Assembly: GCA_041392805.1 (NCBI GenBank) | Contig: JAWKLJ010000002.1 | Location: forward strand, 3,611,001 to 3,675,000 | Reading direction: 5' to 3' | From: Saprospiraceae bacterium | GTDB lineage: Bacteria > Bacteroidota > Bacteroidia > Chitinophagales > Saprospiraceae | DNA: 64,000 nucleotides | Shown here: in pieces, positions 1 to 9,840 of the stretch | Layout of the letters: the number at the start of each line of letters is the position of its first letter | Numbering within the stretch: the first letter of the stretch is position 1 | Translations under genes and position numbers: made by a program | The notes under the pieces: generated by a model | The model's input: the letters and a program-made list of their open reading frames with translations, nothing else | The model's database searches: none | What the model was told of the DNA's origin: nothing

Positions 1-1701
1 AACTTTAATATTGATGCGAAGAAGGAAATGACCTATGATGCCATTGTCATAGGTTCAGGTATCAGTGGGGGCTGGGCAGCAAAGGAATTGTGCGAGAAAG
101 GACTAAAAACCCTGGTACTCGAACGTGGAAGATTGGTAGAGCACATTATAGATTATCCCACCATGAACGATGACCCGTGGGATATGGAACTCAGGGGATC
201 GCTCACCCCTGAAGATCGAAAGAAACATTATAAATCCATCAGGTCGGGGTTTGTAGGTCAAGACACGAAACATTTCTATGCTAATGACGAGGAGAACCCT
301 TATACAGAAGTCAAACCCTTCTTGTGGATAAGGGCCCATCAGATGGGCGGTCGGTCCTTGTTATGGGGCAAACAAACCTATAGATGGAGTGACCTGGATT
401 TTGAAGCGAATGCCAAAGATGGCTACGGGGTGGATTGGCCTATTCGATACAAGGACATCGCTCCTTGGTATACTTATGTGGAAAAATTTGCTGGCATAAG
501 TGGTGAAGCCCTTGGTCTTCCTCAATTACCAGACAGTCATTTCCTCCCCCCCATGGAACTCAACTGTGTAGAAAAACACATAAAAAGCAGGATCGAAAAA
601 GAATTTCCCGGCAGGCATATGATCATCGGTCGGGTAGCGCACCTCACGGAGCCGCTCAACGGAAGGGGACAATGCCAGTATAGAAATAGATGTAGCCGAG
701 GATGCCCCTATGGGGCTTACTTCAGCAGCAATGCCGTTACCTTGCCTGCTGCCAATGCCACTGGTAATTTGACCATCAGGCCTTATTCCATCGTACAATC
801 CATTATCTACGATGAGCAAAAGGGAAAAGCGACCGGTGTGAGGATCATAGATGCTGAAACGAATGAGGCCATCGAATATAATGCAAGGATTATCTTTTGT
901 AATGCTTCTTGTTTGAGTACGACTCAGATTTTGTTGAACTCCACTTCCAGTAGGTTTGAAAATGGACTTGGAAATGACAGTGGCGAACTGGGGCATAATC
1001 TGATGGATCATACCTATCGAATTGGTGCTATGGGCAGAGTGGAAGGCTTTGAGGATAAATATTATAAAGGGCGTCGACCAAATGGTATTTATATCCCCCG
1101 ATATGTGAATATAGATGAACAAAGCAAATCTGATAAATTTGTCCGTGGCTTTGGGTTCCAAGGCGGTGGTGGGCGCGCCGGAGCACAGGCTGCCGCCAAT
1201 CGAGCCGAATTTGGAGCAGACTACAAAGACAGCATCCTTAAACCGGGCCCTTGGGAGTTTTTCATTACTGGGTTTGCAGAGTGTCTACCTTACCATGAGA
1301 ATAAAGTGAGTTTAGATACCAATAACCTTGATAAGTGGGGACAACCGACCTTGGCAATAGATTGTGAATACAAGGAAAATGAAAAAGCATTGAATAAGCA
1401 AATCCAGGAAGATGCCGTTATCATGCTGGAAAAGGCCGGCCTTAAAGATATCGTTGGATTTAATAATGAACACGAACCAGGTTATGGTATTCACGAGATG
1501 GGAACAGCAAGGATGGGACGCGATCCAAAAACCTCGGTCCTGAATGAATTCAATCAAATTCATGCTGTAAAAAATGTCTTTGTGACCGATGGTGCTTGTA
1601 TGACCTCAAATTCCTGTGTTAATCCTTCCTTAACTTATATGGCGATTACCGCCAGAGCTGCCAATCATGCGGTTGCTGAATTAAACAAACAAAATCTTTG
1701 A
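1..1701 (+). CDS. GMC-family FAD oxidoreductase (5' end outside window)
   Basis: Flavoprotein of the glucose-methanol-choline family, probably oxidising a sugar or glycoside together with the small subunit encoded 4 bp downstream. The FAD-binding GSGISGGWAAKEL motif comes a few residues after the Met codon at 28, and the C-terminal HEMGTARMG and NSCVNPSLTYMAIT blocks are typical of the gluconate-2-dehydrogenase/glucoside-3-dehydrogenase branch. The frame is open back to base 1 (NFNIDAKKE before Met), and relatives usually carry such a short N-terminal extension, so I infer that the true start lies upstream of the window; the ATG at 28 is the first internal Met. There is no export signal in the visible part; the Tat signal on the partner could carry both out. 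The substrate is inferred only. Confidence 0.88.
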   Translation, partial: NFNIDAKKEMTYDAIVIGSGISGGWAAKELCEKGLKTLVLERGRLVEHIIDYPTMNDDPWDMELRGSLTPEDRKKHYKSIRSGFVGQDTKHFYANDEENPYTEVKPFLWIRAHQMGGRSLLWGKQTYRWSDLDFEANAKDGYGVDWPIRYKDIAPWYTYVEKFAGISGEALGLPQLPDSHFLPPMELNCVEKHIKSRIEKEFPGRHMIIGRVAHLTEPLNGRGQCQYRNRCSRGCPYGAYFSSNAVTLPAANATGNLTIRPYSIVQSIIYDEQKGKATGVRIIDAETNEAIEYNARIIFCNASCLSTTQILLNSTSSRFENGLGNDSGELGHNLMDHTYRIGAMGRVEGFEDKYYKGRRPNGIYIPRYVNIDEQSKSDKFVRGFGFQGGGGRAGAQAAANRAEFGADYKDSILKPGPWEFFITGFAECLPYHENKVSLDTNNLDKWGQPTLAIDCEYKENEKALNKQIQEDAVIMLEKAGLKDIVGFNNEHEPGYGIHEMGTARMGRDPKTSVLNEFNQIHAVKNVFVTDGACMTSNSCVNPSLTYMAITARAANHAVAELNKQNL

Positions 1702-1705
1702 TCTC

Positions 1706-2299
1706 ATGAATAGAAGAAAAGCAATACAAAATACAGGCTTGATAGCTGGAGCTAGTGTGATGCTCCCGTCCTTCCTTACCTTGCTTCAATCTTGCAGTGA
1801 GGAACCTCGTTTGGACTGGCAACCTCTTTTCTTAACAACCGACGAAGCCAAGTTTATATCCACATTCGTCGATACCATCTTGCCACGGACTGACACCCCC
1901 GGCGCACTGGATGTCAAGGCTGATATGTTTTTGGACAAGGTATTCGCCATGACTTATGATGGAGATGCTCAAGGCCGCATCAGGGCCGACATCGCTCAAT
2001 TTAATGCGGACTGTAAGCAAAATTTTGGCGATGTCTTCATCAATTTGAAAAAAGAAAAGCAAATAGAAGCACTAAAAGCCGCTGAAGCGAATGCCGGGAC
2101 ATTTAACGGAAGCGTTTGGGGAACAGCCGTAGGGACGCAAAAGCCTGTTGGTTTTTATCGATCCATCAAATCAATGACCTTATGGGCCTATTTTTCTTCA
2201 GAAGAGATCGGCAAAAATGTGCTTAGCTATGACCCTATTCCGGGAATGTACCAGGGTTGTATTCCGCTATCAGATGTCGGAAATAGTTGGAGCTTTTAA
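1706..2299 (+). CDS. Gluconate 2-dehydrogenase subunit 3 family protein
   Basis: Small accessory subunit (197 aa) of a membrane- or periplasm-associated sugar dehydrogenase. The N-terminus MNRRKAIQNTGLIAG is a twin-arginine type signal followed by a hydrophobic stretch and a Cys (LLQSC, near residue 30) that could be lipidated. The mature part has the all-helical look of the Gluconate_2-dh3 family (ATFISTFVDTILPRTDTPGA-like segment around residues 47-65). It starts 4 bp after the GMC gene, so the two are surely one operon and probably one enzyme: flavoprotein plus Tat-hitchhiker subunit. Family assignment is good; the substrate is unknown. Confidence 0.85.
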   Translation: MNRRKAIQNTGLIAGASVMLPSFLTLLQSCSEEPRLDWQPLFLTTDEAKFISTFVDTILPRTDTPGALDVKADMFLDKVFAMTYDGDAQGRIRADIAQFNADCKQNFGDVFINLKKEKQIEALKAAEANAGTFNGSVWGTAVGTQKPVGFYRSIKSMTLWAYFSSEEIGKNVLSYDPIPGMYQGCIPLSDVGNSWSF

Positions 2300-2529
2300 T
2301 AATATTCCAACCGTAATTAGTGTAAAAGAGAAGTAAAGCCATGATTAAAGCCTGTCATCTTAAGCTTTGTTATTGAAACAAAAACGGCAAAAATTGGATC
2401 CTCCCTTTGAGGTGAATCATTTGCTATTGCCCTTTTTTTCCTATTTTAATTTTCAGTACATTGGGCATGATTAGCCGAAAGTATGCAATGGATGGCCTCC
2501 TGCAAACTTGACACTTTAATCATTTTAAA

Positions 2530-4920
2530 ATGAATAAACTATCACTTTTTCTCTGCCTCCTTGCCTGTTTTTTAGCAAGTTGTAAAAAAGACATACCTAC
2601 CGATTTCCATCATTTATTGAAAGATAGTCCAGCTATCCAAGGAAAACCAGCCTATTTGACCTCTCCCTTTATTACTGCTGGAAACAGGGTTTATATGGTC
2701 GGCCACCAAGATGGGAGCTTTCCCGAAATAGGATGGCATATCAAAGGGGAAATGGGAGGAATCTGGAATCACCCTATCAAACTCATGGACGGATTCGAAG
2801 TGCTTTTGACAAATGAAGCAGAGGAAATCCGGCTCGACCAAGCCCACACCTTCACCAATTATCCCTTTGCAAACCGGCACGATTATAAAATTGATGCTTG
2901 GAATCTGGAAATTGAAAGATGGCAGTTCGTACCCGACGATAAGGAAGGATTAGCCATTCAACTGGTGCTGCATAATAAAAGCGATCAAGCACAAAATATT
3001 AAGATTCAATTCGTTGGGCATGCCGATCTTCGGCCAACCTGGCTAGGTGAGCGAACCCAAATGGTAGATGGTGTTGATGAAGCCCTTTATAAGGAAGATT
3101 TGGATCTTTGGATAGCGAAGGACAGCCTCAATCCATGGTATGTGGTGTTTGGGGCAAATGAACAATCGATCAGTTCCGAGCAGCTGGTAAATAAGTATGC
3201 TGGAAATGGGACAAGTGCGGCCCTAACCTATGAAGTCATCCTTCCTGCCCAAGGCAGAAAAGACCTCCATTTTGCCATCGCAGGCTCCTATCACTCTGCT
3301 GAGGCGGCTTTGGAGACCTACTTGGATATCCAGGCAAATCTGGAGAAAGACGTCATCGAAAAAAAAGCGCGATATAACCAGTTGGCTAGTAAATCAAAAT
3401 TAACGGTACCCGATAAAGACATTGAGCAAGCCTTCGAATGGCTGAAATACAATTCAGATTGGCTGATACGAACGGTTCCGGAAATCGGTACAGGTATCAC
3501 TGCTGGAATACCCGATTATCCCTGGTGGTTTGGCTGTGATAGCGAATATGCGCTGAAAGGATATATGGCCATTGGCCAAACAGCTGCGGTGTACAACACC
3601 ATCGCCCTTTTGGACAGTATTTCCAACCAAGTGAATGGAAATGGAAGAATTGTCCATGAAGTCTCAACTAATGGAGCGGTCTTCAATCCAGGAAACATCA
3701 ATGAAATCCCACAGTTCGCTTCCCTGATCTGGGAAATTTATCGCTGGAACGGAGACCAGCAATTCCTAAAAAGATACTTCCCTACCATCCGAAAAGGATT
3801 ACAATGGCTCCTTTCCGAAAGAGACGACAATCAAAATCTATTTCCTGATGGTTTTGGTATGATGGAAATTCATGGGCTTGATAGCGAAATGATTGATGTG
3901 GCAGCCTATACCCAAAGGGCCTTTGCAGATGCCGCCCACATCGCTACGGCCTTGGGTGACAAGGAACTGGCAGACGAATACGGAAAACTGGCTATCCAAT
4001 TAGCTGACAAAATCAATCAGGAATTTTGGTCCGACGCATTTGAATCTTATGCGGACTTCATTGGCACCGACCAGCAAGCTATTCAGCTGATTGAAGATGC
4101 GATCGTACGGGCAGATACCCTGGATAAGCCATGGGCTGTAGCGGAACTCAAAAATACGAAAAACGCCATTTTGCAAAATCCTTCCACCGGGTCAAGACCT
4201 TTTGTGGTGTATCACAATTGGGTCGTCAATACCCCAATGGAAATGAAGATTGCTACAAAAGACAAGGCCCTCAAAGCCCTGGATCAGGCGGAGAAGTTTG
4301 TCAATCCTTTTGGCGTGTTCGTAACGGGCATCGATCGGGACGCCTCGGCTGGCTCGGATGACGGATCCTTTAAAGGAAGTAAGACCTTTTCCTATACGGG
4401 AGCCGTCATGACCTTACCGACTGGCGTACAAATAGTGGCAGAAAACAACTATGGCCGCCCAGACCAAGCCCTGAATTACATGAAGCGTTTGACCAGAACG
4501 TTTAGTTATGCCTTTCCAGGAAGCATCTACGAGGTATCGCCTGATTATGGCATGATCACCCAAGCTTGGAATATTTACGCCTATGCCGTGCCGATTGTGC
4601 AACAGTTTTTTGGCATTCAGCCAGAAGCGGCAAAAAAGAAAATTGTCGTCCAACCTCAAATGCCAACAGCATGGAGTTTGGCTTCTTTGGAAAATGTAAT
4701 GGTTGGAGACAACGAATTGTCTATTTTCTACGAAAAGACTGATGGGAAATTAAAGTTAAAAGTAGAACAAACAAATCCTGAATGGCAATTAGAGGTTATC
4801 CTTCCTAAGGGAGATTTTGAACAAACGGAAGCAGGAATTGATGTCCTGGCTTTGGGTGAAAGCATAAGTTTTAGCACTAAATTGCAAAAGATTGAACTGG
4901 TTCTTGACTATAACAAGTGA
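2530..4920 (+). CDS. Lipoprotein glycosidase, amylo-alpha-1,6-glucosidase/six-hairpin type
   Basis: Putative exported glycoside hydrolase of 796 aa. The N-terminus MNKLSLFLCLLACFLASC is a lipoprotein signal with lipobox LASC, so it should sit on a membrane surface. Residues of about 30-270 look like an N-terminal beta-sandwich; residues of about 290-700 contain Trp-rich helical repeats (YPWWFGCDSEYALKGYM, GDQQFLKRYFPTIRKGLQWL, DGFGMMEIHG) like the (alpha/alpha)6 barrels of glycogen-debranching and GH63/GH15-type enzymes. The acidic residues in these blocks are candidate catalytic groups. It overlaps or abuts the next gene, which is a second protein of similar architecture. The exact GH family cannot be fixed by eye. 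Confidence 0.72.
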   Translation: MNKLSLFLCLLACFLASCKKDIPTDFHHLLKDSPAIQGKPAYLTSPFITAGNRVYMVGHQDGSFPEIGWHIKGEMGGIWNHPIKLMDGFEVLLTNEAEEIRLDQAHTFTNYPFANRHDYKIDAWNLEIERWQFVPDDKEGLAIQLVLHNKSDQAQNIKIQFVGHADLRPTWLGERTQMVDGVDEALYKEDLDLWIAKDSLNPWYVVFGANEQSISSEQLVNKYAGNGTSAALTYEVILPAQGRKDLHFAIAGSYHSAEAALETYLDIQANLEKDVIEKKARYNQLASKSKLTVPDKDIEQAFEWLKYNSDWLIRTVPEIGTGITAGIPDYPWWFGCDSEYALKGYMAIGQTAAVYNTIALLDSISNQVNGNGRIVHEVSTNGAVFNPGNINEIPQFASLIWEIYRWNGDQQFLKRYFPTIRKGLQWLLSERDDNQNLFPDGFGMMEIHGLDSEMIDVAAYTQRAFADAAHIATALGDKELADEYGKLAIQLADKINQEFWSDAFESYADFIGTDQQAIQLIEDAIVRADTLDKPWAVAELKNTKNAILQNPSTGSRPFVVYHNWVVNTPMEMKIATKDKALKALDQAEKFVNPFGVFVTGIDRDASAGSDDGSFKGSKTFSYTGAVMTLPTGVQIVAENNYGRPDQALNYMKRLTRTFSYAFPGSIYEVSPDYGMITQAWNIYAYAVPIVQQFFGIQPEAAKKKIVVQPQMPTAWSLASLENVMVGDNELSIFYEKTDGKLKLKVEQTNPEWQLEVILPKGDFEQTEAGIDVLALGESISFSTKLQKIELVLDYNK

Positions 4921-4931
4921 AAAGCTATACG

Positions 4932-6530
4932 ATGAAATCAATATGGAGGTTTTCCCAAACGCCTTTTCCGTTAAAAGGCACTATTTGTTTCCAGGGGAGG
5001 TATACACTGCTTGTTGTGTTATTTATGCAAACCCTTTTTTTACTAAATTGTAGCTCCCCTGAAAAAGCCAGCTCGGAAGTGGATTTGGAGCTTACATCCT
5101 CCAACCAGACATTGGTGGAAACATTTAACTGGGCAAAGGAAAAAGCGCGGTTTTATGTGCAAACAGGCAAAACCGGACCGGTGGATGTGTGGGAAAAAGG
5201 AGAAGGAACGGGACAGGTCGCCTATATTCCCTCCTACTGGGCAGGGTATCCTGGCAGGTCGGCCTTTTACTCACGTGATTTTTGTCACCAACTCGTAGGC
5301 GCCCATCTACTGGGCTTGCAAGAAGAAAACTTCACCATGATGAAGGCTTTCGCGTCCTCAGCTGATGAAGGCAAAAAGTGGTTTCCGCTATGGGCTATCA
5401 ATTTTGACGGGTCTCCCTATTTGCTGGATTATAGAGGCGATGATGATTTTGTCAGGGAGGTTCCGGCAACCTTTGAATTGGTAGAAAAGGCTTATGAACT
5501 CTATTTATGGACAGGGGACGACCGTTATATCCGAGACGAAATAGCCTGGAAATATTACACCAAGGCCGTGACCGATTTTATCACCATTCATGATACCCAA
5601 CTCCCCAACGGCGTTGCAGAAGGAACAGGAAAAGGCATTTTTGCAGGGGCGGCTTCTTATAATGAGGCACACGACCATCCGATCATAGAATCTGGCGATG
5701 GAATAGCTTGTCAATATAAAGCTTTTGAAGCCTATGCAAAAATGGCAGCACTGAGAGGGGAAGACAGCCTAGCCACCGTATTTGCTCAAAAAACAATGGA
5801 GCTTTACAACTACTTCAACCAGGTCTGGGGTATTGCCAATACAGCAACGTACCTTCGTGGTTACCTTGCGGATGGGGCAGAAGTAGGCGGATGGGGCAAA
5901 GAGAATTCTTGGTTTATGCCAATGAAAGGCATCACAGCAGGAGGTGCCCCCCGCACCACAGCATACTTAGACTTCATCAATGATCGGCTGGAATCCAAAG
6001 ATGATATTCCGCCAAATATTGAAGCCATCAGTTATATTCCCGAGACCTTTTTTCTTCACCACCAGAATGAAAGAGGATGGCGATGGATGAAACACATCAT
6101 GGAAAATCTAAAACAAGATCATTCCTACCAAAGCGCAACAGGTCGAAATGGCGATTACCCGGAGGTTTCTTATGTTTTGATTCAGAATATGGTCAAGGAT
6201 TTAATGGGGATTTCGCCTAATGCAAAGGAAAATGCCATAAGGACTTTTTCTCACCTTCCTGCCGAAGTCAATGAGCTAGAAGTGAAAAACATTAGAATAG
6301 GTACTTCGCTATTTTCTGTACAGCATGTAGCTCAGCAAAAAACAAAATTGGTCTACGTTGAAGGAAATGGTGACCTGTCCTGGCGTGCATGCTTTCCAGG
6401 GAATTATGACCATTTAATGGTCAACGGTGTCAAGCAAACCTCCTTAAAAGGGGTAGCGTATGGTCAAAACTATGCTTATCTTACTATAACTATGAAAAAA
6501 GGCGATGAAGTTGTTATTCATATTCCCTGA
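4932..6530 (+). CDS. Putative six-hairpin glycosidase lipoprotein
   Basis: About 532 aa, with a long N-terminal hydrophobic segment ending in LLNC (lipobox). I chose the ATG at 4932; a GTG at 4917 overlaps the upstream stop and would add five residues. The body is helical and Trp/Tyr-rich (KWFPLWAINFDG, YELYLWTGDDRYI, GENSWFMPMKGITAGGAPRT), resembling (alpha/alpha)6-barrel glycosidases or lyases. The C-terminal ~80 residues look like a small beta-domain. Tight spacing to the upstream glycosidase implies an operon and the same polysaccharide or glycoside. I do not recognise a precise family. Confidence 0.62.
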   Translation: MKSIWRFSQTPFPLKGTICFQGRYTLLVVLFMQTLFLLNCSSPEKASSEVDLELTSSNQTLVETFNWAKEKARFYVQTGKTGPVDVWEKGEGTGQVAYIPSYWAGYPGRSAFYSRDFCHQLVGAHLLGLQEENFTMMKAFASSADEGKKWFPLWAINFDGSPYLLDYRGDDDFVREVPATFELVEKAYELYLWTGDDRYIRDEIAWKYYTKAVTDFITIHDTQLPNGVAEGTGKGIFAGAASYNEAHDHPIIESGDGIACQYKAFEAYAKMAALRGEDSLATVFAQKTMELYNYFNQVWGIANTATYLRGYLADGAEVGGWGKENSWFMPMKGITAGGAPRTTAYLDFINDRLESKDDIPPNIEAISYIPETFFLHHQNERGWRWMKHIMENLKQDHSYQSATGRNGDYPEVSYVLIQNMVKDLMGISPNAKENAIRTFSHLPAEVNELEVKNIRIGTSLFSVQHVAQQKTKLVYVEGNGDLSWRACFPGNYDHLMVNGVKQTSLKGVAYGQNYAYLTITMKKGDEVVIHIP

Positions 6531-6651
6531 TTAAACCCCTGCATCCCAAGCCCCAGAGAAAATTGCCCTCCTGAGCCCTTCCCATTTCAAAGTCGGAAGG
6601 CGGAAGCGCACTTTTCCCACTTTTTAACTGCCAGAGACAGTCCCACTTTTA

Positions 6652-6787
6652 AACTGCCGGAGGCAGTTCCACTTTCCACTTTCGACTTTCGACTTTCGAC
6701 TTTCGACTTCCCGACTTCCCGACTTCCCGACTTCCGACTTCCGACTTTCGACTTTCGACTTTCGACTTCCCGACTTCCCGACTTTCC
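6652..6787 (+). repeat. GACTTYC tandem array with AACTGCC palindrome
   Basis: The 386-bp gap before 6917 is filled by a palindrome (AACTGCC-GGA-GGCAGTT, 6652-6668) followed from about 6671 by some 15 imperfect copies of GACTTTC/GACTTCCC. The same module appears reverse-complemented at 9670-9790. It is non-coding; the minus-strand frame through it is low-complexity Lys/Ser/Arg. Confidence 0.85.
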
Positions 6788-6916
6788 CCTTCCCCCTTCC
6801 CCTTTTGCCCAACCCTAGAAAATGCTTTTTTTCACACCCCTCCCCTACTTTTTTCTCATTGCCCCAAAAAAGTTTTACTTTGAACTTTCATTCATTTGCA
6901 ATCAAAAAATATTGTT

Positions 6917-8314
6917 ATGAGCATGCTGGACAGAAGAAATTTCATTAAAAAGACCTCTCTATCTGGGGCGGCCATTGCCATGGGCGCCTTGTTACCGAAT
7001 ACCGCTGAAGCACATCCAGAACGGCCAGCCGAAGCCAGGTACATGGGTAGCTTTGCTGCCCCTAAATTGGAAACCATTCGCGCTGCCTTTATTGGCGTTG
7101 GATATCGTGGGCCAAATCACCTTCGGTTTTTAGCAAACCTTGAAGGTTTCGAAGTCGTGGCCATCTCCGACCTCTATGAGGATAATGTAAAAAAAGAGTA
7201 TGATTTCTGTATGAAAGTAGGTAAAGGTCAGCGACACAAGAATATTACCACTTATTCTGGTAGCGAAGACAAATGGCGGTTGATGTTGGATGAGGTAAAA
7301 CCGGATGTGGTTTTTGTCTGCACCAACTGGATCAATCATGCACCGATGGCTATAGAATCAATGAAAAAAGGTGCTCATGTTTTCGTGGAAGTCCCCATCG
7401 CCTTAACCATTGATGAAATGTGGGAAATTGTTGACACTTCCGAGAAAACCCAGAAGCATTGCATGATGATGGAAAACGTCAATTACGACCGCGATGAGTT
7501 GATGTTCCTCAACATGTGCCGCCAAGGTGCCATTGGTGAAGTGTTGCATGCTGAAGCGGCCTATATCCATGAATTGAGGACGCAGATGGAGCATGTGGAC
7601 CGTGGTACAGGCTCGTGGAGAACCCTGCATTATGCCAACCGAAACGGCAACCTTTACCCTACACACGGTTTAGGCCCAGTTGCCCAATACATGAATTTGG
7701 GTAGAGGGGATGATAATTTTAGTAGCCTGGTATCCTTCGGTACGCCTGCACGAGGTAGAAAAGCCTATGCTGAAAAGAACTACCCAGCAGATCATAAATG
7801 GAATAAACTCAATTATAAAGGGGGTGACCTGAATACTTCTATCATCAAAACGGTATTGGGCCGAACAATTATGGTGCAGTGGGATGAAACCAGCCCAAGA
7901 CCCTATACCCGGCACAACCTAATTCAGGGTACCAAAGGCATCCTAGCCGGATTTCCAACCCGGGTGGCGCTGGAAGGGGGTGTGCCAGGGGCTACAGATA
8001 GTCACCATCAATGGGCGCAGGGAGAACAATTGGCGGCATTATATGAAAAATATGATCACCCACTGTACAAACGCTTGTCTGCCACCACCCGAGATAGTGG
8101 TCATGGTGGTATGGATGGCATGATGGCTTATCGCATTGTGGAATGCCTCAGAAATGGCTTGCCACTTGACCAGAATGTCTATGAAGGTTGTTTTTGGAGC
8201 GCGGTAAGTCCACTGAGTGAGCGATCCGTTGCTAGTGGAGGCGCACCGCAGCCATTCCCTGATTTTACTAGAGGAGAATGGGAAAGAACTGCACCACTGG
8301 AAATAATTGCATAA
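6917..8314 (+). CDS. GH109-like Gfo/Idh/MocA protein (NAD-dependent glycosidase), Tat-exported
   Basis: About 465 aa. The Tat signal DRRNFIKK lies near the N-terminus, followed by a Rossmann GVGYRGPNHLRFL motif binding NAD(H). The second half carries blocks I associate with GH109 alpha-N-acetylgalactosaminidases: YPTHGLGPVAQY, GDLNTSIIKTV, TSPRPYTRHNLIQGTKG, SGHGGMDGMMAYR and LPLDQNVYEG. Such enzymes cleave by transient oxidation at C3. The start at ATG 6917 is preferred over the TTG at 6896 because it puts the RR motif 5 residues in. It is followed after 62 bp by another Gfo/Idh/MocA gene. Family assignment is strong, substrate not proven. Confidence 0.85.
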   Translation: MSMLDRRNFIKKTSLSGAAIAMGALLPNTAEAHPERPAEARYMGSFAAPKLETIRAAFIGVGYRGPNHLRFLANLEGFEVVAISDLYEDNVKKEYDFCMKVGKGQRHKNITTYSGSEDKWRLMLDEVKPDVVFVCTNWINHAPMAIESMKKGAHVFVEVPIALTIDEMWEIVDTSEKTQKHCMMMENVNYDRDELMFLNMCRQGAIGEVLHAEAAYIHELRTQMEHVDRGTGSWRTLHYANRNGNLYPTHGLGPVAQYMNLGRGDDNFSSLVSFGTPARGRKAYAEKNYPADHKWNKLNYKGGDLNTSIIKTVLGRTIMVQWDETSPRPYTRHNLIQGTKGILAGFPTRVALEGGVPGATDSHHQWAQGEQLAALYEKYDHPLYKRLSATTRDSGHGGMDGMMAYRIVECLRNGLPLDQNVYEGCFWSAVSPLSERSVASGGAPQPFPDFTRGEWERTAPLEIIA

Positions 8315-8376
8315 AGCTAATCATAGCCCGGCTCCAAACAAGGTTTCTTGGGTTAGTACCAGAAAAATAAAGAAAT

Positions 8377-9669
8377 ATGAAAAAACGAGAATTTCTGAAG
8401 AAAGCAGCGGTCATCACGACTTCTGCTGCCTTTTTACCATCAGTTGCTTGGCCACAGACCAAAGCGGCGCGTCTAAGGACGGCTCATATTGGGGTGGGAG
8501 GAATGGGCGGCGCCGACCTCAAGTCCATTTCGTCTCATGAATTGGTTGATGTTACGGCGCTGTGTGATGTAGATGCCAATTCTCTGGCAGCAGCTAAAAA
8601 GCTACACCCCAATGCCAAAACGTTTACTGATTACCGGAAAATGTTAGCCGAAATAGGCAATGATATTGATGCCGTGGTGGTCTCAACCCCCGATCATACC
8701 CATGCGCCAGCTTCTCTATTGGCCATGAACCTGGGCAAGCCCGTGTATTGCCAAAAACCATTGACCCACCACGTCTCAGAGGCACGGGAAATGCGTAAGG
8801 TTGCAGCCGATAAGAAGCTGGTCACCCAAATGGGTATTCAGATTCATTCCTGGAACCAGTATCGGGGGACGGTTGACTTAATTCAGTCGGGGTTGATTGG
8901 TAAAGTCAGAACGGTCAGGGCCTGGTCACCTAAAAATTGGGGCTTTGACGGACCAGCGCCAACGGGGAGCGACCCGATCCCGGAGACCTTAGACTGGAAC
9001 CTTTGGCTGGGGACTTCTCCGGAACGACCTTACAAAGACAAGGTTTATCACCCTGGCAACTGGCGCAAATTGCTGGATTATGGCTGTGGCACCTTGGGCG
9101 ATATGGGGGTACATATTTTTGATACACCTTATACTGCATTAGCACTTGATGTTCCCAAAACCGTAAAATGTAGTTGTAGACAACCAACGGGATTTGGCCA
9201 CCCTGAACATAATATCGTAACCTATAAGTTTCCTGGCACTAAATACACCACTAGAAATTTGAAGTGGGTGTGGTATGATGGCCCTGGGGCGCCCCAAGCG
9301 CACAAAGACTTGATGTTGCCAAACAATGAAAAATTGCCAGATCAAGGTGCCATGTTTATTGGAGAAAAAGGGAATTTACTTTTGCCACATATTGATTATC
9401 CCAAATTGATTGTCAAAGGTAAATATGAAGAAATAAAATTCCCAGAACTTGACAAAGTTGACCACTATCACCAGTTTGTAGATGCCTGTTTGGGTAAAAC
9501 GCAAAGTAGTGCGCCCTTTTCCTATGCTGCCAGACTAACGGAAGCCATTCTCCTGGGCGTTATTGCCAATCGTTTTCCGAATAAGACTTTACATTGGAAC
9601 AATGAGACCTCTACTTTTTCCGAAGCAGCGGCCAATCAATTGTTAGCCTCAAATTATAGGGCTTTTTGA
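8377..9669 (+). CDS. Gfo/Idh/MocA family oxidoreductase, Tat-type signal
   Basis: 430 aa. The N-terminus MKKREFLKKAAVITTSAAF is a Tat-like signal (KREFLKK). The Rossmann motif is HIGVGGMGGADL, and CQKPLTHHVSEAR is the usual (E)KP signature, here with Gln-Lys-Pro. Further typical blocks are WNLWLGTSPERPY and YGCGTLGDMGVHIFD. It probably oxidises or reduces a sugar or 3-keto-sugar with a bound NAD(P). It is co-directional with the GH109-like gene 62 bp upstream. The substrate is unknown. Confidence 0.85.
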   Translation: MKKREFLKKAAVITTSAAFLPSVAWPQTKAARLRTAHIGVGGMGGADLKSISSHELVDVTALCDVDANSLAAAKKLHPNAKTFTDYRKMLAEIGNDIDAVVVSTPDHTHAPASLLAMNLGKPVYCQKPLTHHVSEAREMRKVAADKKLVTQMGIQIHSWNQYRGTVDLIQSGLIGKVRTVRAWSPKNWGFDGPAPTGSDPIPETLDWNLWLGTSPERPYKDKVYHPGNWRKLLDYGCGTLGDMGVHIFDTPYTALALDVPKTVKCSCRQPTGFGHPEHNIVTYKFPGTKYTTRNLKWVWYDGPGAPQAHKDLMLPNNEKLPDQGAMFIGEKGNLLLPHIDYPKLIVKGKYEEIKFPELDKVDHYHQFVDACLGKTQSSAPFSYAARLTEAILLGVIANRFPNKTLHWNNETSTFSEAAANQLLASNYRAF

Positions 9670-9800
9670 GGAAGTGGGAAAGTGGGAAGTGAGAAGTCGG
9701 AAATGGGAAGTCGGAAGTGGGAAGTGGGACTGCCTCCGGCAGTTAAAAAGTGGGAAGTCGGAAAGACAAAGCGTTCCTCTTCCGACTTCCAACTTCAAAA
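9670..9800 (+). repeat. GGAAGTCGGAAGT array, inverse of the 6.65-kb array
   Basis: Purine-rich imperfect repeats (GTGGGAAGT, GTCGGAA) begin 1 bp after the stop codon and surround a palindrome ACTGCC-TCC-GGCAGT (9729-9743). It lies between convergent genes and may act as a bidirectional terminator or be a short interspersed repeat. Confidence 0.8.
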
Positions 9801-9840
9801 CTGCTTCCAAGGTTTTCTACAAGCTTGATCTTATTAACTT

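Noticed and set aside
6624..6812. Minus-strand reading frame through the GACTTYC array
   Set aside because: Low-complexity Ser/Lys/Arg product caused purely by the tandem repeat; no start context, no similarity to anything.
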